In this document: positions 17,320-26,078 of the stretch, piece by piece
Layout: every line of letters begins with the position of its first letter
How positions within the stretch are numbered: the stretch's first letter is position 1
The notes under the pieces: model-generated
What the model was told of the DNA's origin: nothing
The model's database searches: none
Seen by the model: the letters and a program-made list of their open reading frames with translations, nothing else
Program-made: the position numbers and the translations under genes
Source: JAEZHK01 sp964575255
GTDB taxonomy: Bacteria > Bacillota > Clostridia > Christensenellales > Aristaeellaceae
Assembly: GCA_964575255.1 (NCBI GenBank)
Contig: CAZNPZ010000003.1
Span: 62,001 to 126,000, forward strand
Reading direction: 5' to 3'
Length of the DNA: 64,000 nt

Positions 17320-17983
17320 ACTTGTAGCCGACGCCCCAGACGGTTTTGATCTCCCAGTCCGGATGCTCGTATTCGTCCAATTTTGCGCGGAGCCGCCGGA
17401 TGTGGGAATCCACCGTGCGGCTGTCGCCGAAATAGTCGTAGCCCCACACGCTGGACAAGAGGTTATCCCGCGAGAATACCTTCTGCCGGTTCGCGGCGAG
17501 CGTCCAGAGAATCTCGGTTTCCTTCTTGGTCAGCGGCACATTCTTTCCACCGATCTCAACCGAATAATCCTCCATGTCGATCGAAAGGCTGCCCAGCACC
17601 AGCGGCTTCTTTTCATCGGCGGGCGCGATGCGCCGCATGATCGCGCGCACGCGCGCCATCACCTCGCCCGGCGAGAACGGTTTGACGATGTAGTCGTCCG
17701 CGCCGATGTCCAGCCCCATGATGCGCTCGAAGTCTTCGCCCCGCGCGGTGATCATGATGATCGGCACGCTGGAGGTCTTGCGGATCTCCCGGCACACCTC
17801 GAACCCGTCCACCAGCGGCATCATCACGTCCAGCAGGATTACGTCCGGGCGGCGCGCGCCGTATAGATCCAGCGCTTCGCGGCCGTTTCCGACGACAATC
17901 GTCTCATAACCCTCTTTGGCGGCGTACTGCGACAACACGGATGTGATCTGTTGATGGTCGTCGGCAATCAGCATCAGCGGCAT
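17294..17983 (-). CDS. OmpR/PhoB family response regulator
   Basis: 229 residues: receiver domain with phospho-acceptor Asp52 (ILLDVMMP), acidic pair ADDH at 7-10, and Lys in IVKPFSP, followed by an OmpR-type winged helix (DSHIRRLRAKLDEYE). It is the partner of the overlapping kinase gene. The divergent neighbour across 177 bases is a secreted ferritin-like protein, a plausible target, though I see no clear direct repeats to prove binding. Confidence 0.95.
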   Translation of the reverse strand: MPLMLIADDHQQITSVLSQYAAKEGYETIVVGNGREALDLYGARRPDVILLDVMMPLVDGFEVCREIRKTSSVPIIMITARGEDFERIMGLDIGADDYIVKPFSPGEVMARVRAIMRRIAPADEKKPLVLGSLSIDMEDYSVEIGGKNVPLTKKETEILWTLAANRQKVFSRDNLLSSVWGYDYFGDSRTVDSHIRRLRAKLDEYEHPDWEIKTVWGVGYKFEGAIYEK

Positions 17984-18160
17984 GACAATCCCTCCCCGAA
18001 CACAGCGTATCAGACATCTGTGACGAAATGATGACGCGGCGGCGTGCCCCCGTTTACGGCGTCATCAACAAAGAATACCCAAAACACAGTTTTGTCACTG
18101 ATTTTTTCTATCCTTGGGTCATGGCAAACGGTTGCCGAATAGAAAACGGAGGAATCAAAC

Positions 18161-18883
18161 ATGAAACGCATTTCAAAATTCTTCACGCTCGCTGTCGCGC
18201 TGTTCGTCCTCACCGCCGTGTCGGTTACGGCACTGGCCGAGTACGGCTCAGGCGCTGTACGGGAGGGACAGACCTACACGACCGAACAGATGCTGACTTA
18301 TGCGATCCAGGATGAGTACATGGCACTGGCGGAGTATCAGGCGATCATGGAGAAGTTCGATGTGTCGCGCCCGTTCTCAAACATCGCGTCCGCGGAACAA
18401 GTCCACATCAGCCTCCTGACGCCGCTGCTGGCGACCTATGGCGTGGAAGTTCCGGCGAACGACGCCGCGAGCCGCGTCACGTTGCCCGAAACACTGGAAC
18501 AGACCTACGAGGCAGGTGTAGCCGCCGAGAAGAACAACATCGCGATGTATGAAGCCTTCCTGAGCCAGAACCTGCCCGACGATGTCAAAGCGGTGTTTAC
18601 GCAACTGAAATCGGCCTCGGAAAACCACCTGCGGGCGTTCGAACGGAACGAAGGCAGAACCGGCGGCGCTCGGATGGGGATTCAGGTGCGCGGCAATGGC
18701 AGGAACCGCATGGGTGTTGGTGGCGGGATGAACCGCGCGAACTGCGCGGGCGGCAACGGCGGGACGAACTGCGGAAACTGCGCAAGCCGTAACGGTGGCG
18801 CGAGCCGCGGAAATTGCGGACAGGGCTGCGGCGGCGCGAACAGCGTAGGTTGCGCGAACTGCCCGGTTGCCCCGGCGGCGTAA
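18161..18883 (+). CDS. Secreted ferritin-like (DUF2202 type) protein with Gly/Asn/Cys-rich tail
   Basis: 240 residues. Signal peptide MKRISKFFTLAVALFVLTA, likely cut after VTALA. Residues about 40-165 form a four-helix DUF2202/ferritin-like domain; candidate di-iron ligands sit in DEYMALAEY, SAEQVH, AAEKNNIAMYE and SENHL. The last 70 residues are low complexity with repeated Asn-Cys and Gly-Gly pairs (GGNGGTNCGNC type) and about ten Cys, possibly a metal-binding or cross-linked tail. GGAGG lies upstream of ATG 18161. It is divergent from the two-component system, which may control it. Confidence 0.8.
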   Translation: MKRISKFFTLAVALFVLTAVSVTALAEYGSGAVREGQTYTTEQMLTYAIQDEYMALAEYQAIMEKFDVSRPFSNIASAEQVHISLLTPLLATYGVEVPANDAASRVTLPETLEQTYEAGVAAEKNNIAMYEAFLSQNLPDDVKAVFTQLKSASENHLRAFERNEGRTGGARMGIQVRGNGRNRMGVGGGMNRANCAGGNGGTNCGNCASRNGGASRGNCGQGCGGANSVGCANCPVAPAA

Positions 18884-18901
18884 CTCTGGTAGAACAATTG
18901 T

Positions 18902-18931
18902 GGATCGCGGGCTTTCAAGAGCCCGCGATCC
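18902..18931. terminator. Hairpin after the ferritin-like gene
   Basis: Perfect 12-base-pair stem GGATCGCGGGCT with a 6-base loop, 18 bases after the stop codon and 36 bases before the end of the convergent methyltransferase gene. There is no clear T tract, so it may terminate weakly or protect the 3' end. Confidence 0.5.
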
Positions 18932-18966
18932 GCGTTGTGGCGGTTCCGCCGCGTAACGGCTGCGGT

Positions 18967-19722
18967 CTATGGCTTGACCGAGCGGGTCGCGAAGAAGAGC
19001 GGGATGTTGAAATCATGCAGTCTGCCGGAGCCGGACGTATCCTCGAAGATGTCGGTCAGCACGAAGCCGGCGCGGAGTTGCCCGCCTACCTGTTCCTCGA
19101 TGGTGTGGGAAAACTGGATGCCCCAGTCATCCCTGAGGGACATTTCGTACAGCGCCGGATCCTTCAACGGGTTGAAGGGGAGTTTGCGGACGATCGCCTG
19201 CTCTTCGTCGTCAAACGCATAGGCGAGGCCGTTGTCCAGGCCCGAAAGCAGCGCGCCGCCGCGCTTCAGAATGCGGTAACACTCGCGCCAGACGTGGTGG
19301 ACATCCTCGATGTAGCTGTTGGAAACAGGATGGAAGATCAGGTCGAAGGAGTCGTCTTCAAATGGCAGCGGCTTGGTCATATCCGCCCGGACGATCTCGA
19401 TTTCATACCCTTCGCGTTTCGCGACCAGCCGTTCCTGATCCAACTGGCGCTGGGAGTAGTCCAGCACCGTACACTTTGCGCCCAGCGCGGTGAAAACAGG
19501 CATCTGCTGGCCGCCGCCAGACGCGAGGCCCAGCACCCTTTTTCCGTTCAGATCGCCAAACCAGGCGTGCGGCACCGGCTTCGTCGGCGTCAAAACCACC
19601 GCCCAGTCACCCGCCTTCGCCTTTTGAAACGTCTCATGATCGACCGGACGGCCCCATTCCCAGCCGTTGTCCACCCATCGGTCGACGGTTTCCGAATTTA
19701 TGCTTGCAAAATCATGATCCAT
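18967..19722 (-). CDS. Class I SAM-dependent methyltransferase
   Basis: 251 residues. SAM-binding motif I is VLGLASGGGQQMPVF, the acidic residue of motif II is TVLDYS, and motifs IV/V lie in FDLIFHPVSNSYIEDVHHV and RILKRGGALLSG. The substrate is unknown. ATG 19722 is preferred over the upstream in-frame start because AGGGAGC precedes it. No operon partner is evident. Confidence 0.85.
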   Translation of the reverse strand: MDHDFASINSETVDRWVDNGWEWGRPVDHETFQKAKAGDWAVVLTPTKPVPHAWFGDLNGKRVLGLASGGGQQMPVFTALGAKCTVLDYSQRQLDQERLVAKREGYEIEIVRADMTKPLPFEDDSFDLIFHPVSNSYIEDVHHVWRECYRILKRGGALLSGLDNGLAYAFDDEEQAIVRKLPFNPLKDPALYEMSLRDDWGIQFSHTIEEQVGGQLRAGFVLTDIFEDTSGSGRLHDFNIPLFFATRSVKP

Positions 19723-19868
19723 GGTGTCAGCTCCCTGATGTATTTTTCCTGAGTATATCATGAAATCGAGTTTTAAAGTATTTTTCTTTCGAAGATTTTA
19801 CCAAATCGGGTTGCAGCCTCATTGTCAACGGCGTATCATCGTTGCCATCAATGCATGGGGGCGATTCT

Positions 19869-20429
19869 GTGGCGAATGAGGAGCTTTTGATCCGGCTGGC
19901 GCGGGAAGAGGACGCCCCGGAACTCTTAAAAATCTACGACCCCTATGTGCGCGGCACCGTGATCACCTTTGAATATTCGGTTCCGTCGGTTTCGGAGTTT
20001 GCCGCGCGGATCCGGCACACGCTGGAGCGGTTTCCGTACCTGGTCGCGTCACTAGAGGGAGAGATCGTCGGCTACGCCTACGCGTCGCCGTTTAAATCCC
20101 GCGCCGCCTACGACTGGTCGGTGGAAACCAGCATCTATGTAAAACAGGGATTGCGGGGCAGAGGCGTGGGCACCACGCTGTACCGGGCGCTGGAGGAGGA
20201 ACTGGGCAGGATGCACGTCCTGAACCTCAACGCCTGCATCGCCTATCCGAATCCGGAGAGCGTCGGCTTTCACGAAAAGTTCGGGTATAGAATGGTCGGG
20301 CGGTTCAATATGAGCGGGTATAAACTGGGCGCGTGGCATGACATCGTGTGGATGGAAAAATCCATCGGACCGCATGACGCGCCGCCCGAAAGCGTGATCG
20401 CGTATCCGCTCTTGCCGACTGCGCGATGA
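19869..20429 (+). CDS. GNAT acetyltransferase, phosphinothricin acetyltransferase-like
   Basis: 186 residues. Features typical of the Pat/YncA group: the opening IRLAREEDAPELLKIY, FEYSVPS, the acetyl-CoA loop GLRGRGVGTTLY and the C-terminal NPESVGFHEKFGYRMVGR with WHDIVWM. Members acetylate small amines such as methionine sulfoximine or phosphinothricin; the natural substrate here is unknown. GTG 19869 is favoured by GGGGGCG upstream; ATG 19851 and TTG 19842 are alternatives. Confidence 0.85.
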   Translation: MANEELLIRLAREEDAPELLKIYDPYVRGTVITFEYSVPSVSEFAARIRHTLERFPYLVASLEGEIVGYAYASPFKSRAAYDWSVETSIYVKQGLRGRGVGTTLYRALEEELGRMHVLNLNACIAYPNPESVGFHEKFGYRMVGRFNMSGYKLGAWHDIVWMEKSIGPHDAPPESVIAYPLLPTAR

Positions 20430-20950
20430 CGCCGCTTGTGACGGCGCGTTCACTTTACCATAATAACCAACTGTGCATCCGGAGTAACTCAACAGTGTTG
20501 TGCTATACCTGCGCCAGTCCGATCCGGAGGAATGCGACTGCGTTAGGATTGGCAGGAGGGCGACGAGCTGGTCTGCCAGAACTGCGGCAACCGCTTTACG
20601 CTGGATCAGGTCGGACTGAGCGCGCGGGCGGCTGAGACCGGGTGCCGATCGCGAATATCAAGGAAAAATATCAACTACTCCAAAGGGCTCAAAGATTTTC
20701 GACGCAGAACAAGGAGCTGGAACGAAGCGTAGCAGCGCTACGCTGAGTGGAGGGCGACACGGTTCTGCGCGAAAAGATTCAGTCCGACGAGGAACTGATA
20801 TTTTGGATTGGTATAAAGCCGACCGGACAGACGATGGCGATACCATCGTCATCCCGGCAGAGACGCTGAGAAAGGCGCCGAACTCTTCCCAGGCTGATCA
20901 GATACTCCATTATGCAAAACCCGGCCCGCCGGAATGGATACCCGGCGGGC
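20430..20950 (+). pseudogene. Decayed region with DUF2318-like remnant
   Basis: 520 bases without an intact gene. In one plus-strand frame, 20551-20620 reads GDELVCQNCGNRFTLDQVG, the CxxC core of DUF2318 (iron/Fe-S associated membrane proteins); the next motif continues in another frame at about 20641 (VPIANIKEKYQLL). Further on, 20798-20880 has another open piece (TDDGDTIVIPAETLRK). No start codon or RBS unites them, so I read this as one or two dead genes. A perfect 8-base-pair palindrome around 20735 lies within it. Confidence 0.5.
20924..20950 (-). terminator. Terminator of the M18 aminopeptidase gene
   Basis: Stem GCCCGCCGG / CCGGCGGGC with a 9-base loop, just after the aminopeptidase stop codon on the minus strand and followed by CCGGGTTTTGC. 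Intrinsic-type, with a short T tract. Confidence 0.65.
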
Positions 20951-20970
20951 TGAGCCGTATCCCGGTGATA

Positions 20971-22350
20971 TCAGGCGTGCTTCAGGAACGCTTTCAGCGC
21001 TTTCAATGTCTCGTACAGGTCGGCCTTGCTGACGATTTCCCAGGGCGCGTGCATCGAGAGCACCGGAAGCCCCGCGTCCATTACTTCCATGCCGTACAGC
21101 GCGCACATGTAGGCGATGGTGCCGCCGCCGCCCTGATCCACCTTGCCCAGTTCGGACGTCTGGAACGCGACGCCCTCGCGCTCGAAGATGCCCAGCACTT
21201 TCGCCACATACTCGGCGTTGGCGTCGTTGGTCTCGGATTTTCCGCGGCTGCCGGTATATTTGTTGAGGCTGACGCCGCGGCCCAGGTAGGCGGTATTCTT
21301 TCTCTCAAACGCGTCCGAGAACTTGGGGTCGTAGGCGGCGCTGACGTCGCAGGACAGCATCCGGCTCTTCGCGAGCGCGCGGCGAAGCGTCAGGTCGTTG
21401 CCGCCTGTGAGCGCGGCCAGTTCCGCCACCGCGTTTTCCAGCGTTCGCGCCAGCATGCCGGTCGCGCCGACGCTGCCGATCTCCTCCTTGTCGGTCAGAA
21501 GCACGCAGAGCGTCGTTTCCGGCACGCCCTCAAAGCCCAGAAGCGCCTCGAAAGAGGTGAACGCGCAGCTGCGATCGTCGTGTCCATAGGCCATGATCAT
21601 GCTGCCATCCAGCCCAAAATCCCGCGCGCGGCCGGCGGGAACCACTTCCAGTTCGGCGGACAGGAAATCCTTCTCCTCGATGCCGTACTTTTCACCGAGC
21701 AGCTTTACGATCTGCGCCTTGACGGGCGTCTTGTCGTCGCCCGCGAGCGGTCTGGAGCCGACGATCACGTCCAGCGCCTCGCCGTCGATCAGCACGCCCG
21801 CCTTCTTTTCCAGCTGATCCTTGGACAGGTGCGCCAGAAGATCCGAGATGCCGATGACCGGCTCATCGTCCCGCTCGCCGATCGTGACGGTGATGCTGGA
21901 GCCGTCCGTCTTCGCCACCACGCCGTGCAGCGCCAGCGGCGTCGACAGCCATTGATATTTTTTGATCCCGCCGTAGTAGTGGGTGTCCAGACAGCACAGG
22001 CCTTCCTCTTCGTACAGCGGGTTTTGCTTGACGTCCAACCGCGGCGAGTCCAGGTGTGCGCCAAGAAGGTTCATGCCGTTTTCGAGCGGCTGTTTTCCTA
22101 TCAGGAACAGGATCAGCGTCTTGCCCATCGTGAGTGACATCAGTTTGTCGCCAGGGCGAAGCGGCGTTCCGCCCCATACCGCGTCCGAAAGCTCCCGATA
22201 GCCCGCCGCGCGCGCCTTTTCATACAGGTTTCGCGCGCACTCGCGCTCGGTCTTGCCGGCGTCTAGAAAAGCGCGGTAGCTTGCGCTGAGCGCTTCCACA
22301 TGTTCAAGGTCTTCCGCCGTATAATTCAGCCATGCGTTCTTCGGTTCCAT
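20971..22350 (-). CDS. M18 family aspartyl aminopeptidase
   Basis: 459 residues, usual for bacterial M18 enzymes (dodecameric tetrahedral zinc aminopeptidases that remove acidic residues). Metal-ligand segments are visible: AHLDSPRL, YGHDDRS, TDKEEIGS, SCDVSAAYDP and SMHAPWEI. The start ATG 22350 follows GGAGGAAATC. It is a cytoplasmic peptide-recycling enzyme, with its own promoter and terminator. Confidence 0.95.
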   Translation of the reverse strand: MEPKNAWLNYTAEDLEHVEALSASYRAFLDAGKTERECARNLYEKARAAGYRELSDAVWGGTPLRPGDKLMSLTMGKTLILFLIGKQPLENGMNLLGAHLDSPRLDVKQNPLYEEEGLCCLDTHYYGGIKKYQWLSTPLALHGVVAKTDGSSITVTIGERDDEPVIGISDLLAHLSKDQLEKKAGVLIDGEALDVIVGSRPLAGDDKTPVKAQIVKLLGEKYGIEEKDFLSAELEVVPAGRARDFGLDGSMIMAYGHDDRSCAFTSFEALLGFEGVPETTLCVLLTDKEEIGSVGATGMLARTLENAVAELAALTGGNDLTLRRALAKSRMLSCDVSAAYDPKFSDAFERKNTAYLGRGVSLNKYTGSRGKSETNDANAEYVAKVLGIFEREGVAFQTSELGKVDQGGGGTIAYMCALYGMEVMDAGLPVLSMHAPWEIVSKADLYETLKALKAFLKHA

Positions 22351-22386
22351 GATTTCCTCCAGAATGCCATAATTTTCGTTACGTCC

Positions 22387-22415
22387 ATATTATCACCGGG
22401 GGCGCGCCGTGGCAA
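22387..22415 (-). promoter_or_regulatory. Probable promoter of the M18 aminopeptidase
   Basis: TTGCCA (22415-22410), 17 bases, TAATAT (22392-22387), 37 bases before the start codon. The -35 box is 5/6 and the -10 box 4/6. Confidence 0.5.
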
Positions 22416-22513
22416 GCGTTTCAGTCCGTTTTCTTCAAAACATAATCACTGTGTGAAACGGCTTACCACAAGCGCATGTTGTGAAAAACGCATGATCGTG
22501 TTATGAAATTCAA

Positions 22514-22542
22514 TTGTGTGTCCGTCTGCGCGCATGTACAAT
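22514..22542 (+). promoter_or_regulatory. Probable promoter of the URO-D family gene
   Basis: TTGTGT (22514-22519), 17 bases, TACAAT (22537-22542). A GC-rich inverted repeat (GCGGCCTGCGGGCCGC) lies between it and the RBS. Confidence 0.5.
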
Positions 22543-22587
22543 GGGATTATCCGCGGCCTGCGGGCCGCCCGCGCGGGAGGGTCTTTT

Positions 22588-23826
22588 ATGACATCCAGGG
22601 AAAGGGTTCTCGCTTCCATCGGTCATAAGGAACCGGATCGGGTGCCGCTCGACATCGGCGCGACGCCCAGCTCGGGTATCTCGGCCATCGCCTATGCCAA
22701 CCTGGTGGGACATCTGAAACTGCCCGGCGCGCGCACGCTGGTTTACGACGTCGTGCAGCAGGTGGCGCAGCCGGAGAAAGAGGTTCTTGACCGCTTCGGA
22801 GCGGATGTGTTGGATGTGGGCCGCGCGTTCAACGATCAGCCGGAGGATTGGCGTCCCGTGACGCTGCCGACTGGGCAGCGCATCTATTGGCCCGCATGGT
22901 TTCGTCCGGAGGCTGTCAACGGACGGCTGGAGGTGCGTGACGAGGAGGGCGACCGGATCGCCACCATGCCCGCCGGCGCGACGTTCTTCGACCAGGCCGT
23001 GTTCCCGTACCTTGACGGCTATCCAGATGACTACAAGGACCTTGGGCATGCGATGAACAAGGTATTGTGGCAGAAGCTGGCGCACAGCCCGTGGGATCAC
23101 GCGGGGGAGCCGGATTTCTGGCAGAAGCTCCGGGATAAGGCGCTTCAAATGCGCTCGGAGAGCGACCGCGCGATCATGATCGTGTGCGGCTGCAACCTGT
23201 TCGAGTGGGGCACGTTCCTACGGCGGATCGACAACTTTCTGATGGATCTGATCGAGGAACCGGAAAGTGTGGAGGCGCTCCTCGACGCGCTGATGGAGAA
23301 GCACCTCGCGACGCTCGAAAAAGTGTGCAATGCGGTCGGTGACGTGTGCGACATCCTGCGCTTCGGCGACGATCTGGGCATGAACACCGGCCCGTTCATG
23401 TCGCCCAAGACGTACCGCGCGCTCTTCAAGCCGCGGCACACGCTTCTGTGCGACTACGTCCACAAGCACAGCGGCATGAAGACGTTCCTCCACTCCTGCG
23501 GCTCCATCTACCGGCTGATGCCCGACCTGATCGAGGCGGGCTACGACGTGATCAATCCGGTGCAGACCGTCACGCAGGACATGGAACCGGAGCGGCTGAA
23601 GAAGGAATTCGGGCGCGACATCACCTTCTGGGGCGGTGGCATGAACACCCGCGCGGTGCTCAACCGGGGCACGCCTGCCCAGGTGTACGACTACGCGCGC
23701 CGCATGATCGACATCTTCGCGCCGGGCGGTGGCTTCGTGTTCAATCAGGAGCACAACGTGATGCCCGACGTGCCGCCGGAGAACCTGATCGCGATGTACA
23801 AAGCGGTGGCCGATCAGCCGTTGTAA
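22588..23826 (+). CDS. Uroporphyrinogen-decarboxylase (URO-D) family methyltransferase-like protein
   Basis: 412 residues. It has the URO-D/MtaA-type fold: TSRERVLASIGHKEPDRVP at the N-terminus, DRFGADVLDVG, and the FLHSCGSIYRLMPDLIEAG segment with the Cys typical of corrinoid-related methyltransferases, followed by DVINPVQT. No corrinoid protein or other haem genes are nearby, so I do not call it hemE. The ATG 22588 follows GGGAGGG. Substrate unknown. Confidence 0.85.
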   Translation: MTSRERVLASIGHKEPDRVPLDIGATPSSGISAIAYANLVGHLKLPGARTLVYDVVQQVAQPEKEVLDRFGADVLDVGRAFNDQPEDWRPVTLPTGQRIYWPAWFRPEAVNGRLEVRDEEGDRIATMPAGATFFDQAVFPYLDGYPDDYKDLGHAMNKVLWQKLAHSPWDHAGEPDFWQKLRDKALQMRSESDRAIMIVCGCNLFEWGTFLRRIDNFLMDLIEEPESVEALLDALMEKHLATLEKVCNAVGDVCDILRFGDDLGMNTGPFMSPKTYRALFKPRHTLLCDYVHKHSGMKTFLHSCGSIYRLMPDLIEAGYDVINPVQTVTQDMEPERLKKEFGRDITFWGGGMNTRAVLNRGTPAQVYDYARRMIDIFAPGGGFVFNQEHNVMPDVPPENLIAMYKAVADQPL

Positions 23827-23851
23827 TCCAAGACGCTGATTTTTGTTGAGT

Positions 23852-23886
23852 GCGCCGGGCAGTCGCCCCGGCGCTTTCTTTATTTT
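23852..23886 (+). terminator. Intrinsic terminator after the URO-D family gene
   Basis: Stem GCGCCGGG / CCCGGCGC, 7-base loop, then TTTCTTTATTTT. It lies 25 bases after the stop codon. Confidence 0.85.
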
Positions 23887-23957
23887 GACGGTAAAGGTAT
23901 GGCGAAGCAGGTGCGCATGGTTTATAATGGCAGAAGCAGACGAGAGGAGATGCGCGT

Positions 23958-24602
23958 ATGGAGTTCATCATCCGAAACGAACACCCGGAAGACGTCGTAG
24001 CTGTCGAGGCGCTGACGCGACTTGCCTTTTGGAACCTGCACGAACCGGGCTGTAGCGAACACCTCGTGGTGCGCCAGCTGCGCGCGTCAGCAGATTTTAT
24101 GCCGGAATTGGACTTCGTCGCGGAGGCGGATGGCCGCGTGATCGGGAATATCCTGTTCTCCCGGTCGCGGGTGGTCGGCGCGTTGGGCGAAAACTTTGAG
24201 ACCATCACATTCGGCCCGGTCAGCGTGCTGCCGGAGTGCCAGCGGCAGGGCGTAGGCCGCGCGCTGATCGAACGGGGGATCGACCACGCGCGGGCGATGG
24301 GTATTTCAGCGGTGGTCATCTATGGCAATCCGGCCTACTACCAAAAGTTCGGCTTCCGGCCCGGCAAGGAATTTGGCATACGCACCGCGGATGGCAAATA
24401 CGCCGCCGCGCTTCTGGCGCTCCCGCTAATTCCGAACGTGCTGGGCGGCGTCTCCGGTCGGTTTCTGGAGTCTGATGCCTTTGAAACAGACGACGGCCAT
24501 CTCGAAGCGTTCGACCGCCTGTTCCCGCCGCTTGAGAAACACGTGACGCCGTCCCAGGCGGAGTTTTTGAAGATCGCTTCGCAAATCGAGGAAGCGACGT
24601 AA
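23958..24602 (+). CDS. GNAT family N-acetyltransferase
   Basis: 214 residues, with the acetyl-CoA motif LPECQRQGVGRALIERG and the NPAYYQKFGFRPGKEFGI end typical of the YhbS/COG3153 group. The C-terminal 60 residues extend past the core GNAT fold and end with a hydrophilic helix. Start ATG 23958 follows AGAGGAG. Substrate not predictable. Confidence 0.85.
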   Translation: MEFIIRNEHPEDVVAVEALTRLAFWNLHEPGCSEHLVVRQLRASADFMPELDFVAEADGRVIGNILFSRSRVVGALGENFETITFGPVSVLPECQRQGVGRALIERGIDHARAMGISAVVIYGNPAYYQKFGFRPGKEFGIRTADGKYAAALLALPLIPNVLGGVSGRFLESDAFETDDGHLEAFDRLFPPLEKHVTPSQAEFLKIASQIEEAT

Positions 24603-24612
24603 TCAAAGAAGA

Positions 24613-24638
24613 ACCGGAGGCTTCTCACAGCCTCCGGT
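24613..24638. terminator. Bidirectional terminator between GNAT and rubrerythrin genes
   Basis: Stem ACCGGAGGCT / AGCCTCCGGT with a 6-base loop between convergent genes. On the minus strand it is followed by TTCTTCTTTGATT, which suits it best to the rubrerythrin operon. Confidence 0.75.
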
Positions 24639-24657
24639 CTTGAAATCACAGAAAGTC

Positions 24658-25212
24658 TTAGAATTCTACATACAGCTCTTTCTTCGCGCCGCAGACCGGG
24701 CAGCGCTCCGGCGCTTCGTCCAGCACGGTATGGCCGCAGACAGGGCAGATGTACACGTTTGTAAGTGGCATGTCTTCTCCGGCTCTCGCGTGATCCTGCG
24801 CGTCCTTGAACATGGCGGCGTGGAGTTTCTCCGCCTCCAGCGCGAAGTGGAACGAGCGTTTCGCGCCGCTTTCGCCCTGGAATTCCGCGGCGTTCAGGTA
24901 CACGGGGTACATCTGCTCGACTTCGTGCAACTCGCCGTTGATCGCGCCCTGCAGGTTGTCCACCGTCTTTCCGGTGCCGGAGACCGCGCCGGAAGTGACG
25001 GTCATGTCGCTGGTCTCGCCGCCGATCTCTCGGAAGTGGTTGGAGGCGTGCACGCGCTCCGCGTGGGAGATCGCCTCAAAGAGCTTCGCGATGTTGGGGA
25101 AGCCCTCCTTTTTCGCCATCTCCGCCCAGTACAGGTAGCGCATATGCGCCATGCTTTCGCCGCCGTACGCGCTTCTCAGAAAGTCCAGGGTCATCGGGTT
25201 CTTGACAGCCAT
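24658..25212 (-). CDS. rbr: Rubrerythrin
   Basis: 184 residues: a four-helix di-iron domain (ESMAHMRYLYWAEMA, SHAERVHASNHF, GELHEVEQMYP, EAEKLHAAMF) and a C-terminal rubredoxin-like domain with two CPVCG knuckles. It reduces hydrogen peroxide in anaerobes using reduced rubredoxin or NADH systems. It starts 23 bases after the 2-oxoacid oxidoreductase beta gene and probably shares its transcript, which may protect the oxygen-sensitive Fe-S enzyme. Confidence 0.96.
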   Translation of the reverse strand: MAVKNPMTLDFLRSAYGGESMAHMRYLYWAEMAKKEGFPNIAKLFEAISHAERVHASNHFREIGGETSDMTVTSGAVSGTGKTVDNLQGAINGELHEVEQMYPVYLNAAEFQGESGAKRSFHFALEAEKLHAAMFKDAQDHARAGEDMPLTNVYICPVCGHTVLDEAPERCPVCGAKKELYVEF

Positions 25213-25235
25213 CGTGAAATCCCTCCAATTTCATT

Positions 25236-26078
25236 TTATGATTGGTGCGAATGGATCAAACGATCCACCAGCGTCAGATTGGGTTCGCGCCCGGCCAGCG
25301 GGCGATCTTTCAGCGCGGGGTTCCGGTCGTGGTAGGACGGTTTATCCACTCTGTACAGAATGCCCAGCGGGATCCTGTCGCCAAACTCCGAAGCCCGTTT
25401 CATCGCCTGTTCCCGGTCGGAAGGGTCGTGATCCGTCAGATTGTACACGCGCTTACTGTACCACTGGAAGGTGTTGACTTTATTGAAGCTCACGCAGGGC
25501 TGCAGGATGTCGACCAGCGCATAGCCCTTATGGGAGATGGCCGCCATCATAAGATCAATCAGCTGTTCTTTATGCCCCGTGAAGCCCCGCGCCACGAAGC
25601 CCGCGCCCGCGGTGATGGCGGTCAGCACCGGGTTCAGCGGTTGGTTGATGCTTCCGCCGGTCTGAACGCCCGTGACAAAGCCCAGATCGGAGGTGGGGGA
25701 GGCCTGACCCTTGGTCAGCCCATAGACCTGATTGTCATGGACGAAGTGGGTAATGTCCACGTTGCGCCGGATGTTGTGCAGGAAGTGGTTGCCACCCTCG
25801 CCGTAGGAGTCGCCGTCGCCAGAGTCCACCACGACGATGAGGTTAGCGTTCGCGATCTTGGCGGCGACCGCCGCCGGGAGCGCGCGGCCATGCAGCCCGC
25901 AAAACGCGTTGGCGGACAAGTACTGTGGCGTCTTGGCCGCCTGGCCGATGCCGGCCGCCAGCAGCACCTCATGGGGCTTCCTGTCGAGCTTTTCAAGCGC
26001 GGCCTTCAGGCATTCCAGAATCACGAAGTTGCCGCAGCCAGGGCACCACGCCGTTTCGCAGGTCTCATATAAGCTCAT
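25236..26078 (-). CDS. 2-oxoacid:ferredoxin oxidoreductase, beta (TPP-binding) subunit
   Basis: 280 residues. AWCPGCGNF, the GLHGRALPAAVAAK segment and VVVDSGDGDSYGEGGNHF form the thiamine-diphosphate/Mg site of KorB/VorB-type subunits; NQVYGLTKGQASPTS is also characteristic. The ATG overlaps the stop of the alpha gene (ATGA), showing translational coupling. The substrate (2-oxoglutarate, pyruvate or branched chain) cannot be decided. Because the alpha gene is interrupted, activity in this organism is uncertain. Confidence 0.9.
   Translation of the reverse strand: MSLYETCETAWCPGCGNFVILECLKAALEKLDRKPHEVLLAAGIGQAAKTPQYLSANAFCGLHGRALPAAVAAKIANANLIVVVDSGDGDSYGEGGNHFLHNIRRNVDITHFVHDNQVYGLTKGQASPTSDLGFVTGVQTGGSINQPLNPVLTAITAGAGFVARGFTGHKEQLIDLMMAAISHKGYALVDILQPCVSFNKVNTFQWYSKRVYNLTDHDPSDREQAMKRASEFGDRIPLGILYRVDKPSYHDRNPALKDRPLAGREPNLTLVDRLIHSHQS

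Noticed and set aside
15775..17349. Plus-strand ORF of 524 codons
   Set aside because: Antisense to the histidine kinase gene, which has clear domains.
20726..20744. Perfect short palindrome AGCGTAGC-AGC-GCTACGCT
   Set aside because: Lies in decayed coding sequence, no T tract and no adjacent promoter; probably chance.
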